This document shows positions 31,044 to 40,093 of a DNA stretch of 64,000 nt, piece by piece. The stretch is taken from the NCBI RefSeq assembly GCF_002261215.1, contig NZ_NEVS01000004.1:2666001-2730000 (forward strand), written 5' to 3'. The first letter of the stretch is position 1. The number at the start of each line of letters is the position of its first letter. This DNA is from Bordetella genomosp. 11. GTDB lineage: Bacteria; Pseudomonadota; Gammaproteobacteria; Burkholderiales; Burkholderiaceae_B. The notes beneath the pieces are model-generated. The model ran no database searches, was not told the origin of the DNA, and saw only the letters and a list, made by a program, of their open reading frames with translations. The translations under genes and the position numbers were made by a program.

Positions 31044-34000
31044 TCAATACCTCTGAGCGATGTAATTCATTACCGCCGCTTTGGGCGTGGTGCCGTTGAA
31101 AAAATAGATGTCGAAGCCGGTCAGCGTCACGTTCGTCAGCGTGAAGCGGTCGCCATTGACCGCATCGAGCTGGGTGACCTGGATGTTCGGCTTCGCGTGG
31201 AAGGGCTTCGCGAAATCTATGTGCATCCCCGCTTCCGGCACATCGACTTCTTCGGCCTGCTGGACCAGATCCGGGACATCGATGGCCCAGGTGAACGAGG
31301 TGACGAACGGCACGATGAGCGGGTTGTCCGTCTCCATCAGGATCCGCACGTCGAAGAACCGCGCATTGATCAACCCGGGCACGTAGTCCACCCACTCGGA
31401 CCATTCGCCTTCCGTCACCGCGCTGCGAATCTGCGGCTGGATTCGGTAGTGCTGCTGGTTCGATGCATTCAGCACATCGGCCATCGCCAGCACGTCGGCC
31501 ACGCCCAGGATGTTTTCCTCGAAGTTCAGCGCGTAGGCGTCGATGCTGAAGCTCACGCGCACTGGAGCGGGATATCCGATATCGACGGCGTCGGACTCGG
31601 CTGTCTGGTAGATGCCGCGCGCCGCCACCCCGCCATACCACAGCACGTCGTTGACGGCCAGAACATCTGGGGCATCCAGGATGTCACCGATTGCGACCAG
31701 GGTCAGTTGGTCGTTGAAGACGAATGCGTCATCCGAAAGCGTCCCGGTCCAGCCGGGCGCCTCGTCCACGACAACAAGAACATTCCGAACCAGCGTGGCG
31801 CCCGCTATCGACAGGCTGTCCGCTGGCCCATAGACCACGACGCCCGCCGGCGTCACGAATCGGGCGGCCACAAAATACAGCCCATCGCCGACCGCCAACG
31901 ATTCAAGCGTGGGCGTGATCGAAACGGTCTTCGAATCCTGCCAGCTAGTACCCAGCCGCACCTCATAGCCCGGCTGACGAATGTCTGTCACGGCCGACCA
32001 CTTCAAGACCGTCAATCCGTCACGAAACACGCTCGTCAGGCCCGTGAGTGCCGGCAACGCCGTCAGCAGGCCCTTTACCACCCAGTTTCCCGATTTGGGC
32101 ACGCCAAGGCCCGTAGCGGCCACCGGCGTGACCGTCACAGCTACAACATCGCCGGTATGCGCCTGAATGGTGAAATACTTGTCCTGGACCGTTTGCGACG
32201 GCGCCGCCTTGCCATTGATGCTGTAGTCGATGCGCACACGCATCGCGGCTGACAGAACCCAGTCCAGGCGTACCTCGATCACATCCGACGCGACATTGAT
32301 AATCGTCTCTTCGAACGACAGCGCCAGCACCACACCGCGCAGCAGCGCGCCATCACGCGGCGGCGTGTAGGCGAACGGATTGGTGATCGAGTTGTAGTAG
32401 ACGATGTTGTCGTCGATCGCTTCGAACTGGACACCGTCATCATTCGTCGGCTTGACCGATACGATCTTCAGGCGGCGGCCCGGCGTCTGGAGCGGGTCGT
32501 ACTGCCAGGCCCAATCCAGCGCCACGATATCAGTGTTCTCCGCTGGCACCGGGAAGTCATCGGGCAATGGCACCAGGATGTTCAGCACATCAGATTCACC
32601 CGCGTCCCAGTTGACCTGCACATTCACCATGCGCCCGTCAGGCGCGCGCAGCGTCAGCCAGGCACCGGCGCCGCTGGTCGGCACCTTCCTGTCCAGCCAA
32701 AGATTATTGCGGTTGCCCGCGGTCAGCCGGCCAGCGTACCCCCAGACAGTCAGGTCGTGGGAAAGTTGGACCACGTCGCCGCGCGTGGCGATGTACCCCT
32801 CGATGTCCATTTCCCATGTCACCCGGCGGCGATGGAAATGCTGGCTGGCCGCCAGCAGGTTGACCGCCTTCCCGACGTTGCGCGAATCCGTGATCCCTTC
32901 GAAATCGAAGGTCTGCGGGTTGTTCAGCAGCGGCGCGCCGGGCACCCGCACGCGGACCTGATCGGCCTGCCAGTCCCGGTCCTGGTTGCTGAAGTTCCCC
33001 ACTATCTCATCGACCGTGGCATCGACATAGCTAACTTCGAACGTGCCCGCCCGAACGTTGTAGGGGCCCACCATGGCGACCACCGGCAGATTCGCCGCAT
33101 CCCAGACGACACCCAGCTTTCCAGACTGCCAGGTATAGGACGCCTGGCCGGCGCGCGCAATCATCGTCAAAACGTCGTGCGCGCTCATCTGCTGCGCCAG
33201 GACGTACCGGAACTCCCAGCCCGTCGCATCGCAATAGGCCGCCCACGCCTTGATGCTCTCGAGATCGATCTGCGCTTCAGGAATGCAGGCGCCATACAGC
33301 TTGTTGCCCGCCGCGTCCCGCTTACCCAGCGCGAACCAGAGGAACCACCACGCCGGGTTCCGGGTTTGCGAGTAAACCCAGGCCGATCCGTTCCAGGCAT
33401 TGCAGTAGGGCGTACACATGCCGGACAACTCATCGATCGGCCCGTTCAACTGCGATGTGGCCCGGATGCGCACCGCCAGCCGCGCCTGATTGCTGTAGTC
33501 GGTCGGCGTGTACTGGAAGGCGCGGATCTGCGTCACCGATATGACGTTGGAATCCGTGTTCGTGTTGATGTCGGCCGTTACCTTGCGAATCCGGATTTCA
33601 TACTGCCCCGGCGGGAGATCGCCGGTCCACGTCGATCGCAACGGCTTGTTCGAGTTGTTCGAAAGGCGTATGCCTTCGCTAGTCGTATAGCCGATCAACG
33701 GATCCGGCGCGATCCCCTGCCAGGGCAGGCCGAGCTGGATCGGATGCGGCAGCCAGCGCCATTCGTAAATCTGGCAGGAGTAGTTATCCCCCGCATCCCC
33801 ACCGCCCCACGTCGTGCATTCTTTATGCTGTTCGCCGTTAACATGGTCGGCGGGGTTGAGCGATCCGTAAGAGATCTGGACCCACTGTGCTCCTGACGAT
33901 ACGTTTTCACCGCTGTCGGTCTGATAGACACCATATGCCCAGTAATGGGTTGCGTAGACCGGATCGGTATAGTTGCCGAACGGATTCCAGGTAGTGCCAC

Positions 34001-34946
34001 CCACGATGCGATATTCGACCTGCACCACCACTTCGCGGTTATTGAAGACCCCTGTTACCGTGTCCAGGCTGAAGAGAATGGCCGCGAATTCGAGTTCGAA
34101 ATGGTTGGTGTTGACCGGCGTCGTGCGGGTATTCCAGCCGTCATATTGATTGAGATCGAATCCCTGGATCGTATCGACGTTATCGGGCGCCAGCGTGATC
34201 GCGCCATCCCATCCGGATTTCTGAGTCTGGACGCCCTGGAAGCTTTCGATGGGCGTGTCGCCGATCTTCAGGCTCGTGATCGCCATGTCCGGCTGTAGGC
34301 CGAAGTGGAATATCTGGGACAGGTATTGATCGTCGCCTACATACTGGGTGGACGCATTGCTGCCCAGGTCCGGGACAACCTTGATCGGCCCGCCCATAAC
34401 CAGGAGCATGGGCTCCCAGGGACGAGACGTGTTGCGGGCCGCCTGGACCTGGTAGGACGGGGAATCGTCGGTGCCGCTGGCTGTCGACGCCGTGTTTGGC
34501 TTCGGGAGCGGAATAAGGGCGTTGACGATCAATGTTCCTGCGATCGTAACGGCGGCTGACGCGGCGACTCCTGCGGTAGCCCCTGCGAAGGTCCCAGTGC
34601 CACCGTATGCAGCAGCAGCGGCGCCGCCGGTATAGGCCGCCACGACGGCAACCACAACCAGCGCCACCGTACGCAAAACCTTATTGCCGCCACCCCCACC
34701 TTCAGCACGTGCCCGGATGATGACCTGATCGCCACGCCGCGGAATCAGCCGCTCCCATAGGGCGTCCGGAACCCTATGTCCGTTATGCCACACCGCAACA
34801 GGCCCGCGCGCCACTACCACGCCAGTACGCTCCACATAGGCCCGCAGCGTCTCTCTTGGCAGGAATTCGGCAAAGCACAGCGCGCGGTCGTCTGCCACCA
34901 GAGGGTGCGGAATGCTGACCAGCGCAGGCAGTTGACTCACAGCCAT
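31044..34946 (-). CDS. tip attachment protein J (central tail fibre), 1300 aa
   Basis: Forms the tail tip and contacts the receptor. The 1300-aa protein begins MAVSQLPALVSIPHPL, has a hydrophobic Ala/Gly region (residues 95-150, KVLRTVALVVVAVVAAYTGG), then the conserved phage-tail region with YNVRAGTFEVSYVDATVDE and a middle domain, and fibronectin-like segments in the last 450 residues (APSQTVQDKYFTIQ...; TDIRQPGYEVRLGTSW). The open frame runs 92 codons further upstream but overlaps gene K; the ATG at 34946 was chosen. Lambda J is 1132 aa, so this one is longer at the C-terminus, the receptor end. Confidence 0.88.
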   Translation of the reverse strand: MAVSQLPALVSIPHPLVADDRALCFAEFLPRETLRAYVERTGVVVARGPVAVWHNGHRVPDALWERLIPRRGDQVIIRARAEGGGGGNKVLRTVALVVVAVVAAYTGGAAAAAYGGTGTFAGATAGVAASAAVTIAGTLIVNALIPLPKPNTASTASGTDDSPSYQVQAARNTSRPWEPMLLVMGGPIKVVPDLGSNASTQYVGDDQYLSQIFHFGLQPDMAITSLKIGDTPIESFQGVQTQKSGWDGAITLAPDNVDTIQGFDLNQYDGWNTRTTPVNTNHFELEFAAILFSLDTVTGVFNNREVVVQVEYRIVGGTTWNPFGNYTDPVYATHYWAYGVYQTDSGENVSSGAQWVQISYGSLNPADHVNGEQHKECTTWGGGDAGDNYSCQIYEWRWLPHPIQLGLPWQGIAPDPLIGYTTSEGIRLSNNSNKPLRSTWTGDLPPGQYEIRIRKVTADINTNTDSNVISVTQIRAFQYTPTDYSNQARLAVRIRATSQLNGPIDELSGMCTPYCNAWNGSAWVYSQTRNPAWWFLWFALGKRDAAGNKLYGACIPEAQIDLESIKAWAAYCDATGWEFRYVLAQQMSAHDVLTMIARAGQASYTWQSGKLGVVWDAANLPVVAMVGPYNVRAGTFEVSYVDATVDEIVGNFSNQDRDWQADQVRVRVPGAPLLNNPQTFDFEGITDSRNVGKAVNLLAASQHFHRRRVTWEMDIEGYIATRGDVVQLSHDLTVWGYAGRLTAGNRNNLWLDRKVPTSGAGAWLTLRAPDGRMVNVQVNWDAGESDVLNILVPLPDDFPVPAENTDIVALDWAWQYDPLQTPGRRLKIVSVKPTNDDGVQFEAIDDNIVYYNSITNPFAYTPPRDGALLRGVVLALSFEETIINVASDVIEVRLDWVLSAAMRVRIDYSINGKAAPSQTVQDKYFTIQAHTGDVVAVTVTPVAATGLGVPKSGNWVVKGLLTALPALTGLTSVFRDGLTVLKWSAVTDIRQPGYEVRLGTSWQDSKTVSITPTLESLAVGDGLYFVAARFVTPAGVVVYGPADSLSIAGATLVRNVLVVVDEAPGWTGTLSDDAFVFNDQLTLVAIGDILDAPDVLAVNDVLWYGGVAARGIYQTAESDAVDIGYPAPVRVSFSIDAYALNFEENILGVADVLAMADVLNASNQQHYRIQPQIRSAVTEGEWSEWVDYVPGLINARFFDVRILMETDNPLIVPFVTSFTWAIDVPDLVQQAEEVDVPEAGMHIDFAKPFHAKPNIQVTQLDAVNGDRFTLTNVTLTGFDIYFFNGTTPKAAVMNYIAQRY

Positions 34947-35323
34947 TGGTAGAACCCTTCCAATTGAAATCGATGTGGCTGGGTCATGTTCTGCAAGCGT
35001 TCGCGGACAACGAATCTCGCGCCCTGGTCTGCATGCAGGATCCAGACTTGCGATTCGATGAGGCACGCCACACCGATATGGCACGTGCGGCCACGGCCGA
35101 TAAAAAGCGCAGGTTGTGCATCCAACGGACGCGCGATCCGTACGGCCAGCGAATCGCGGTAATCCATGATCTGCTTGGCCTGCTCGCGCAACGTCAGCGC
35201 ATGCGAAGTCGGGAGTTGGCAACTGATGCCCAACACATCCTTTGCCACCCTTGCCGCCAACGCTGCGCAGTCGCCGGACTCGACGATATAGGGCAAGTTC
35301 AGGTATCTATCAGACCAATGCAT
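34937..35323 (-). CDS. NlpC/P60-type cysteine peptidase of the tail tip (gpK-like)
   Basis: 128 aa. ESGDCAALAARVAKDVLG holds the probable nucleophile Cys and GRGRTCHIGVACLI the His, followed by VWILHADQ, the NlpC/P60 arrangement. Such proteins sit at the tail tip and cut peptidoglycan during entry. The Mov34-type half found in lambda K is missing, so this is the peptidase part alone. Overlaps J by 10 bp. Start MHWSDRYLNLPY chosen; the longer frame runs through a terminator and the lipoprotein gene. Confidence 0.75.
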   Translation of the reverse strand: MHWSDRYLNLPYIVESGDCAALAARVAKDVLGISCQLPTSHALTLREQAKQIMDYRDSLAVRIARPLDAQPALFIGRGRTCHIGVACLIESQVWILHADQGARFVVRERLQNMTQPHRFQLEGFYQWL

Positions 35324-35335
35324 TCGTTTGGCGCA

Positions 35336-35361
35336 TAAAAAAAGGCCACCCGAAGGTGGCC
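35336..35361 (-). terminator. intrinsic terminator after the lipoprotein cargo gene
   Basis: Stem GGCCACC / GGTGGCC (35344-35350, 35355-35361), CGAA loop, nine-base A run (with one C-free stretch 35337-35343) giving a U tract on the minus strand. Confidence 0.85.
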
Positions 35362-35378
35362 TCATTGAGTTCCGATAA

Positions 35379-35789
35379 TCAATAACTTGATTGCGATATA
35401 TTCCAGCCGCCCCAGCCCCACGCGGACAATGTGAGATGAACGAAGGTTTCCTTTCCTTCGGACACGTCCACAGCGACCTCGGCGTCCGGCTTACTTTCAT
35501 TTACCTTGCCAGTACCTACAAGCCGCCGGCCGGCGGCGAGGTAGACGTTAAGTACCTCGCCATTCCCGATTGTGGCGATCTGCTTGCCATCCACATAGAT
35601 GGGAAGACGATAAGCATGCAGGGGCCAACTATCGCGCTTGAACGTCACCTCTCCAGCGCCGGCGTGTGGCGATGCGACCATCTCGTCCGATATTGCGGCG
35701 GGCGCAACCTTCGGCGCGGTTTTCACGTCGGGCACGCTAGCGCACGCCGTGATCATTAGCAGGACAGCGAAGCAGAGAAGTCGGTTCAT
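35379..35789 (-). CDS. phage-encoded lipoprotein (moron candidate)
   Basis: 136 aa with a lipoprotein signal (MNRLLCFAVLLMITACAS; lipobox ITAC) and a beta-rich domain: RDSWPLHAYRLPIYVDGKQIATIGNGEV then LNVYLAAGRRLVGTGKV, similar in style to DUF2846 lipoproteins. It has a strong GGAGG ribosome site and its own terminator, and interrupts the L-K tail gene order, the signature of an inserted cargo gene. Surface lipoproteins in this position sometimes block receptors or alter the lysogen's envelope; here function is unknown. Confidence 0.75.
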   Translation of the reverse strand: MNRLLCFAVLLMITACASVPDVKTAPKVAPAAISDEMVASPHAGAGEVTFKRDSWPLHAYRLPIYVDGKQIATIGNGEVLNVYLAAGRRLVGTGKVNESKPDAEVAVDVSEGKETFVHLTLSAWGWGGWNISQSSY

Positions 35790-35815
35790 ATTGCCTCCAT
35801 AGAAGGACGCATATT

Positions 35816-36292
35816 TCACCACAACCCTGGCGCCGTCGCGGGAGTGAACGTCTTCACCACGGCCACCTGCCCCAACGTATCCGCAAAACCCAAGTTCGAC
35901 GACACCTTGAAGTTGTCGATCTTCATGCCCGACAGATCCATCGTCATGTCGTACTCGAATATGTCGGGCTCCGACCGATACAGCAAAATGATCCGACACT
36001 TCGCCCCCTGCCCGCCGCCGCTGACTTCCAGCCATTCCGTTATTTCTCGTCCGACGTTATCGACCTGGATCGTGGCTTGCGGAATCTGCCCCTCGATGTC
36101 GTCGGGCAACGTGATGTCGAATGGACACGCCATAAAGGTATTGCCCTGCGCGACAAGATCATCCGTGTCCCGAACAACCCGAATCGGCACGGCCAGGGCG
36201 GAATGGGTGATCTCCAGGCAGGCAAGCAAGTTTTCGTCGGCGCTGGTGGCCAGCAGTTGGCGCCGGCCGTTGGCGGAGAATGTGCGGCTCAT
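35816..36292 (-). CDS. minor tail protein, gpL-like (DUF1833 family)
   Basis: 158 aa starting MSRTFSANGRRQLLATSADE. The middle (MACPFDITLPDDIEGQIPQATIQVDNVGREITEWLE) is the recognisable DUF1833 core found next to the tape measure and NlpC genes of lambda-type tails. Likely part of the tail tip. Coupled to the next gene upstream by ATGA. No cysteine cluster for an iron-sulfur site like lambda L is evident. Confidence 0.8.
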   Translation of the reverse strand: MSRTFSANGRRQLLATSADENLLACLEITHSALAVPIRVVRDTDDLVAQGNTFMACPFDITLPDDIEGQIPQATIQVDNVGREITEWLEVSGGGQGAKCRIILLYRSEPDIFEYDMTMDLSGMKIDNFKVSSNLGFADTLGQVAVVKTFTPATAPGLW

Positions 36293-36639
36293 CCAATGCT
36301 CTCCAGTTGGGCCTGCTGCAACCAGACTTCACCCTGCACGGACCATTGCAGGGATGCGGCGACAAAGCGTCCTTGCTTCGTCGCGCCGTCGACCGGGTCC
36401 TTGAACGTGAACCAGCCGGAACCGCCGTCCAGGTCATCTGCCACGAAGGCGTCGAAGGCTGCCTTGTCCTCGCGGCCCTGGACCATGACCGTGACAGACC
36501 GTGTGACGACAGGCTTTGACCACCGGGGCCGCTGCTTGGCCAAGCCGTCCATGTCAGATCGGATAACGCCGAAGTCACGCTTCTCGGTGAAACCGTCGCG
36601 GATCATTCTGGCGTAGGCCGGAAAGTTCGGAATTGCCAT
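36289..36639 (-). CDS. minor tail protein, gpM-like
   Basis: 116 aa (MAIPNFPAYARMIRDGFTEKRDFGVIRSDMDGLAKQRPRW). The length, N-terminal pattern and position right after the tape measure gene match gpM-type tip proteins. Start ATG at 36639, four bases from the tape measure stop; the codon six residues earlier was rejected because it overlaps that gene. Confidence 0.75.
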   Translation of the reverse strand: MAIPNFPAYARMIRDGFTEKRDFGVIRSDMDGLAKQRPRWSKPVVTRSVTVMVQGREDKAAFDAFVADDLDGGSGWFTFKDPVDGATKQGRFVAASLQWSVQGEVWLQQAQLESIG

Positions 36640-36643
36640 CGCG

Positions 36644-39475
36644 CTACCTCTTGCCAACCAGCGTCTTGATCTGCTGCGTCATGGGTCCGTTCGATTTCAC
36701 GTCCTTTAAGAACACGTCCGTCACTATCTTGGTGCCGTCGAAGCGGGGATTGCCTTGGGACGCCTGGATAGGCTGGCTGGATTGATTGATGACGTTGACC
36801 TCTACCTGGGGCGCGACCACACCCTGCTGTCCTCCCTGCATGGCGCTGAGCGGCACAGCCGCGCGTCCCACCGGGCCGCCATCAGCGTAGCCGCGATACC
36901 CCTGGCGCATGGCCTCGACAGCGGACACACCACCGGCGCGCGCAATATCGTCCTGGCTCCACACAATCTCGCCGCGGTGGACAATGCCGGCAGGATCGTA
37001 CTTGCCGCCGGCGCCGGTGTATCCGCCGGTGTCGAAGTACATGAGGCCATCGCCCGCGCTGCTCACGTCGGCAGCCGTCGCGGCCCCCAGTCCTGACGAT
37101 CCGCCGGCGCCGAACAGTCCGGCAATGCCCTGCCCCAGCGCGCTGGCTAGCGGGCCGGTGATGCTACTGCGCACCGATATTCGGATCAGATCGGCGACGA
37201 TGCTGTTCGCCAGGTCGGTCACGCTCAGCTTTCCCGTCTGGACAAACTGCACCAGCGCATCCTCGGCGCCCTTGAACCCGTCTGAGAATGCCTGCGACGT
37301 GGACGCCGCGGCGTTGCGAACGCTATCGGCATAGTCTTCCAGCGCCGACGACGCTCCGGTCTTCCAATCCGACTGCAGCTCGTCTAACTGCCGGTAGTAG
37401 TCCTGCTGGTCCGCGAGCGCGACGTCCAGCTGATCGGAGATCTCCAGGCTGGCCTGCCGATATTGGTCCGAACCCAGGAGATCCTTCGGCGTAGCCTTGG
37501 TCAACTGGTCCTGGTATCGCTGATACTGGCGCACCAGCGTTTGGGCGGAACGAATGCGCTCCTGTTCCTGGCTTCCCCTTCCCGCACCCGCCAGTTGCCT
37601 CGCGTATTGATCGCCCTGGCTGCTTTGGGCGGACTGGATGGACAGAAGCAGCTGCCGCGCACGCTCGTCCAGCTGCAGTGACTCGGTTTTCAGCTTGATC
37701 TGGTCGCCCAACGCGGCATTCACCTGCAGCTGGCTGCGGATGGCGTCTTCATTGGCCAGCAGGCTTTTCTGGTCAGCCGTCAGCACCGACTTATTCTTGA
37801 GGTCGGCGATTTGCTGGTCGAACTTTGCCAGGGCCTGCTGCTGGCTGGTCAGCTTGACGCTGGAATCCAGCTGGTCCTGCATCGCCGCGGCCTGCTCGCG
37901 CAGGTTCGCCAGCATCTTCGTCGCGGCGTTGTCCGTGAACGCCTTGCCGGCCGGGTCTTTGTATTTCGCGTTGACCTGGTCAATCAGCTGCTGGGTTTCC
38001 TGCGCCGACAGCCCCAACGTAGCCGCGTACTTCTTGACCTGGGCGATATCGGCGTCGCGGATTTGCTTTTGGCTCCGGGATGATTGCCGGAGGGTGTCGA
38101 TCCAGCTTTGCGCCGCGATCTTGGAATCATTCGAGGCCTGGACCTCCGCCGTCGCCCGTGCATCGGCGGACTTCTTCTCGTCATCCGCGATCTGCTGCAG
38201 GATCGGCGCCAACTGCGTCTGAAGGCGCTTGAGCGCCTGAGCGCGCGCATTGCCACCGCCGCCAAAAGCCGCCCCGCCGCCATTCGATGCGAATCCATTC
38301 CCGCCTTGCAGCTGGTCGATCTGGTCCTGAATGGCCTTGGCCTGGGCACGAAGATCGGCGACGGGCGTCGGCCTGCCGATATTGAGCATCGCGTCCCATG
38401 CGCCCTTAGCCGCGCCCGCCAGGCTGTCCCAGGCCCGCTCCAGCGTACCCATGTTCGCCTTCACTTCCTGGGTGCGCTGGATGACCGCATTGGCGTAGGT
38501 GCGCTGCGCCAGCGCTGCGGCCTCGTCCTTATCCCCCTGGCGTTCCAGCGCCGCAATCTGCTCGTAGACGGACGCCGTCAGGTAGTGGTACTGCTCGTTC
38601 AGCGCCGCTGAGGCCTTGGTCGGCTCATCGGCCAGGCGCTCGAAGACGGCAAGTGTTCTATCCGCCGCAGTGCCAGTAATCTCTTCCAGATCGAGTGCCG
38701 CCTGGGTAACTTCCTTGTACGCGTCCGTGGCGATCTTGCCGCTGGACACGACGCCAGTCAGCACGCGGGCTGCGCTCGCCTGTGTAACGCCAGTCTCGCT
38801 GATGCTTCGCGCCAGGTCGGACAGTTCGCCGGCTGTTTGGCCGCTCACGTTGCCCGTCAGAATCAGGGCTTGGTTGAATTTCTGGCTCTCGCCGGCACCC
38901 TGGCTGTAGGCCAGGGCAAGCGCAGCCACACCGCCGGCGGTAAGGGTCAACGGATTGACCAGCCCCAGAAAGGCACTTCCCAGCGCCTTCACCGCCGGCG
39001 AGAGGCCGCCGAACATATCGCGCAGCTGCCCACCCTGCTGCAGGGCGACCGTCAGCGGAGACTGGCCGCCCTGCAAGCCGACGATGATGTCCGTCAGCTG
39101 GGCGGGGACACCGCGAAGGGCTGCGGCCTCCTGCCCCGCGCTTATTCCATACTGATTCAGCTCCTTGCGGGCCGCAGCGGTGGCGGTCCCCACGGAGGCA
39201 AACTTGGTCTTCAGTTCGTCCAGGATGGACGTAGGCACGCCTTTCAGTGAGGCGTTGTAGAGGATCTGCTCCTGCCGTGTCTTACCAAGGAGATCGGCCT
39301 GCCGGATCAACCCGTCGACCTGGCGTTTCTGTGCCCCCGAAAGCTTGTTGTAGGCGTCCTGGGCGTCTTTGGACATGCCACTGACGCTACGCTTGGCCTG
39401 ATTGATGGCCGCGTCGAAGTTCGACGTGTCAACCACGATCGACAGCTTCGCAGTACCTAGCGTATCGTCTGCCAT
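36644..39475 (-). CDS. tail tape measure protein (lambda gpH-like)
   Basis: 943 aa, the longest late protein apart from J. Starts MADDTLGTAKLSIVVDTSNF, has long helical, Gln/Ala/Lys-rich coiled-coil stretches and hydrophobic patches (LGLVNPLTLTAGGVAALALAYS near residue 185 and SITGPLASALGQGIAGLFGAGGSSG near 800), and a C-terminal Gly-rich tail. It fixes tail length and is ejected to form the DNA channel. Using about 1.5 angstrom per residue, a tail near 140 nm would be expected. Its start lies one base after the GT stop. Confidence 0.9.
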   Translation of the reverse strand: MADDTLGTAKLSIVVDTSNFDAAINQAKRSVSGMSKDAQDAYNKLSGAQKRQVDGLIRQADLLGKTRQEQILYNASLKGVPTSILDELKTKFASVGTATAAARKELNQYGISAGQEAAALRGVPAQLTDIIVGLQGGQSPLTVALQQGGQLRDMFGGLSPAVKALGSAFLGLVNPLTLTAGGVAALALAYSQGAGESQKFNQALILTGNVSGQTAGELSDLARSISETGVTQASAARVLTGVVSSGKIATDAYKEVTQAALDLEEITGTAADRTLAVFERLADEPTKASAALNEQYHYLTASVYEQIAALERQGDKDEAAALAQRTYANAVIQRTQEVKANMGTLERAWDSLAGAAKGAWDAMLNIGRPTPVADLRAQAKAIQDQIDQLQGGNGFASNGGGAAFGGGGNARAQALKRLQTQLAPILQQIADDEKKSADARATAEVQASNDSKIAAQSWIDTLRQSSRSQKQIRDADIAQVKKYAATLGLSAQETQQLIDQVNAKYKDPAGKAFTDNAATKMLANLREQAAAMQDQLDSSVKLTSQQQALAKFDQQIADLKNKSVLTADQKSLLANEDAIRSQLQVNAALGDQIKLKTESLQLDERARQLLLSIQSAQSSQGDQYARQLAGAGRGSQEQERIRSAQTLVRQYQRYQDQLTKATPKDLLGSDQYRQASLEISDQLDVALADQQDYYRQLDELQSDWKTGASSALEDYADSVRNAAASTSQAFSDGFKGAEDALVQFVQTGKLSVTDLANSIVADLIRISVRSSITGPLASALGQGIAGLFGAGGSSGLGAATAADVSSAGDGLMYFDTGGYTGAGGKYDPAGIVHRGEIVWSQDDIARAGGVSAVEAMRQGYRGYADGGPVGRAAVPLSAMQGGQQGVVAPQVEVNVINQSSQPIQASQGNPRFDGTKIVTDVFLKDVKSNGPMTQQIKTLVGKR

Positions 39476-39476
39476 G

Positions 39477-40093
39477 TCAGCTCTTGTAGATATGTTCCAG
39501 CGCGATCCGCTCAATGAGGCGGATCACGTCCATTGTTTCGTCCTGGTCCTGCTGCGGAAGGCGGTCCAGCTCCCGGAAAAAGACGAGGTAATCCAGACCC
39601 ACCACCCCGCCCGGCCCCACGCGCCACTGCGTGTGGTTCCTGACGAACAGGGAGAATGGTTCGGCCAGGTCCGGCCAGAGTCCGACCGGCGGCGGCGGCC
39701 GATAGTCCTCAAGCCGCATCCCCGCTTTGGCTCTATCTTCGGCGGATGGAGGCGTCCAGTAGAAAGCCGCCACCGCCTCCTTCAGTTTTTTCGGCGGGCC
39801 ACCGAAATTGCCTCGCCGTACGCCTCCAGAATCGCGCGCACGGCGCCGGGCTGGTGCTCTTCCAGCAACTTCAGGCCTGCCACATCCAGCGGAACATCCG
39901 CATCCCAGCTTTCCAGGATCTGGACGGCGATATCAGCGTCCGGGCCTGATGCTTCGATCACCTTTTGGATGATCGCGGTGTACTCCGAGCGCGTCTTGTG
40001 CCGGAAGGTGACGGCGAGCTTTTGCTCGCGTCCCTGGCCAACGATCGTGATCGTCGCATCGATCGTGGGACTGGCTTTCACCTGGAACGTCAT
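39477..40093 (-). CDS. tail assembly chaperone GT, made by -1 ribosomal frameshift
   Basis: Fusion of the G frame and the T frame. Ribosomes slip at A-AAA-AAC (39785-39791, read on the minus strand) just before the G stop and continue in the -1 frame, giving about 205 residues ending in ...MDVIRLIERIALEHIYKS. The T part (DUF1799-like, AAFYWTPPSAEDRAKAGM) has no ATG start, only a GTG internal to the open -1 frame, as expected if it is made only as GT. In lambda, GT binds the tape measure and recruits tail tube protein. Confidence 0.85.
39782..40093 (-). CDS. tail assembly chaperone G
   Basis: 103 aa, all helical after a short beta start: MTFQVKASPTIDATITIVGQ ... EAYGEAISVARRKN. Ends two residues past the slip codons. 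Most ribosomes stop here to give G; a few percent would make GT, by analogy with lambda. It follows the tail tube gene with an ATGA overlap. Confidence 0.85.
   Translation of the reverse strand: MTFQVKASPTIDATITIVGQGREQKLAVTFRHKTRSEYTAIIQKVIEASGPDADIAVQILESWDADVPLDVAGLKLLEEHQPGAVRAILEAYGEAISVARRKN
39785..39791 (-). other. programmed -1 frameshift slippery heptamer A AAA AAC
   Basis: On the minus strand the in-frame codons are CGA AAA AAC TGA. The X XXY YYZ frame is exactly right, one codon before the zero-frame stop, and the -1 frame is open through the T gene with no stop. Confidence 0.88.
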
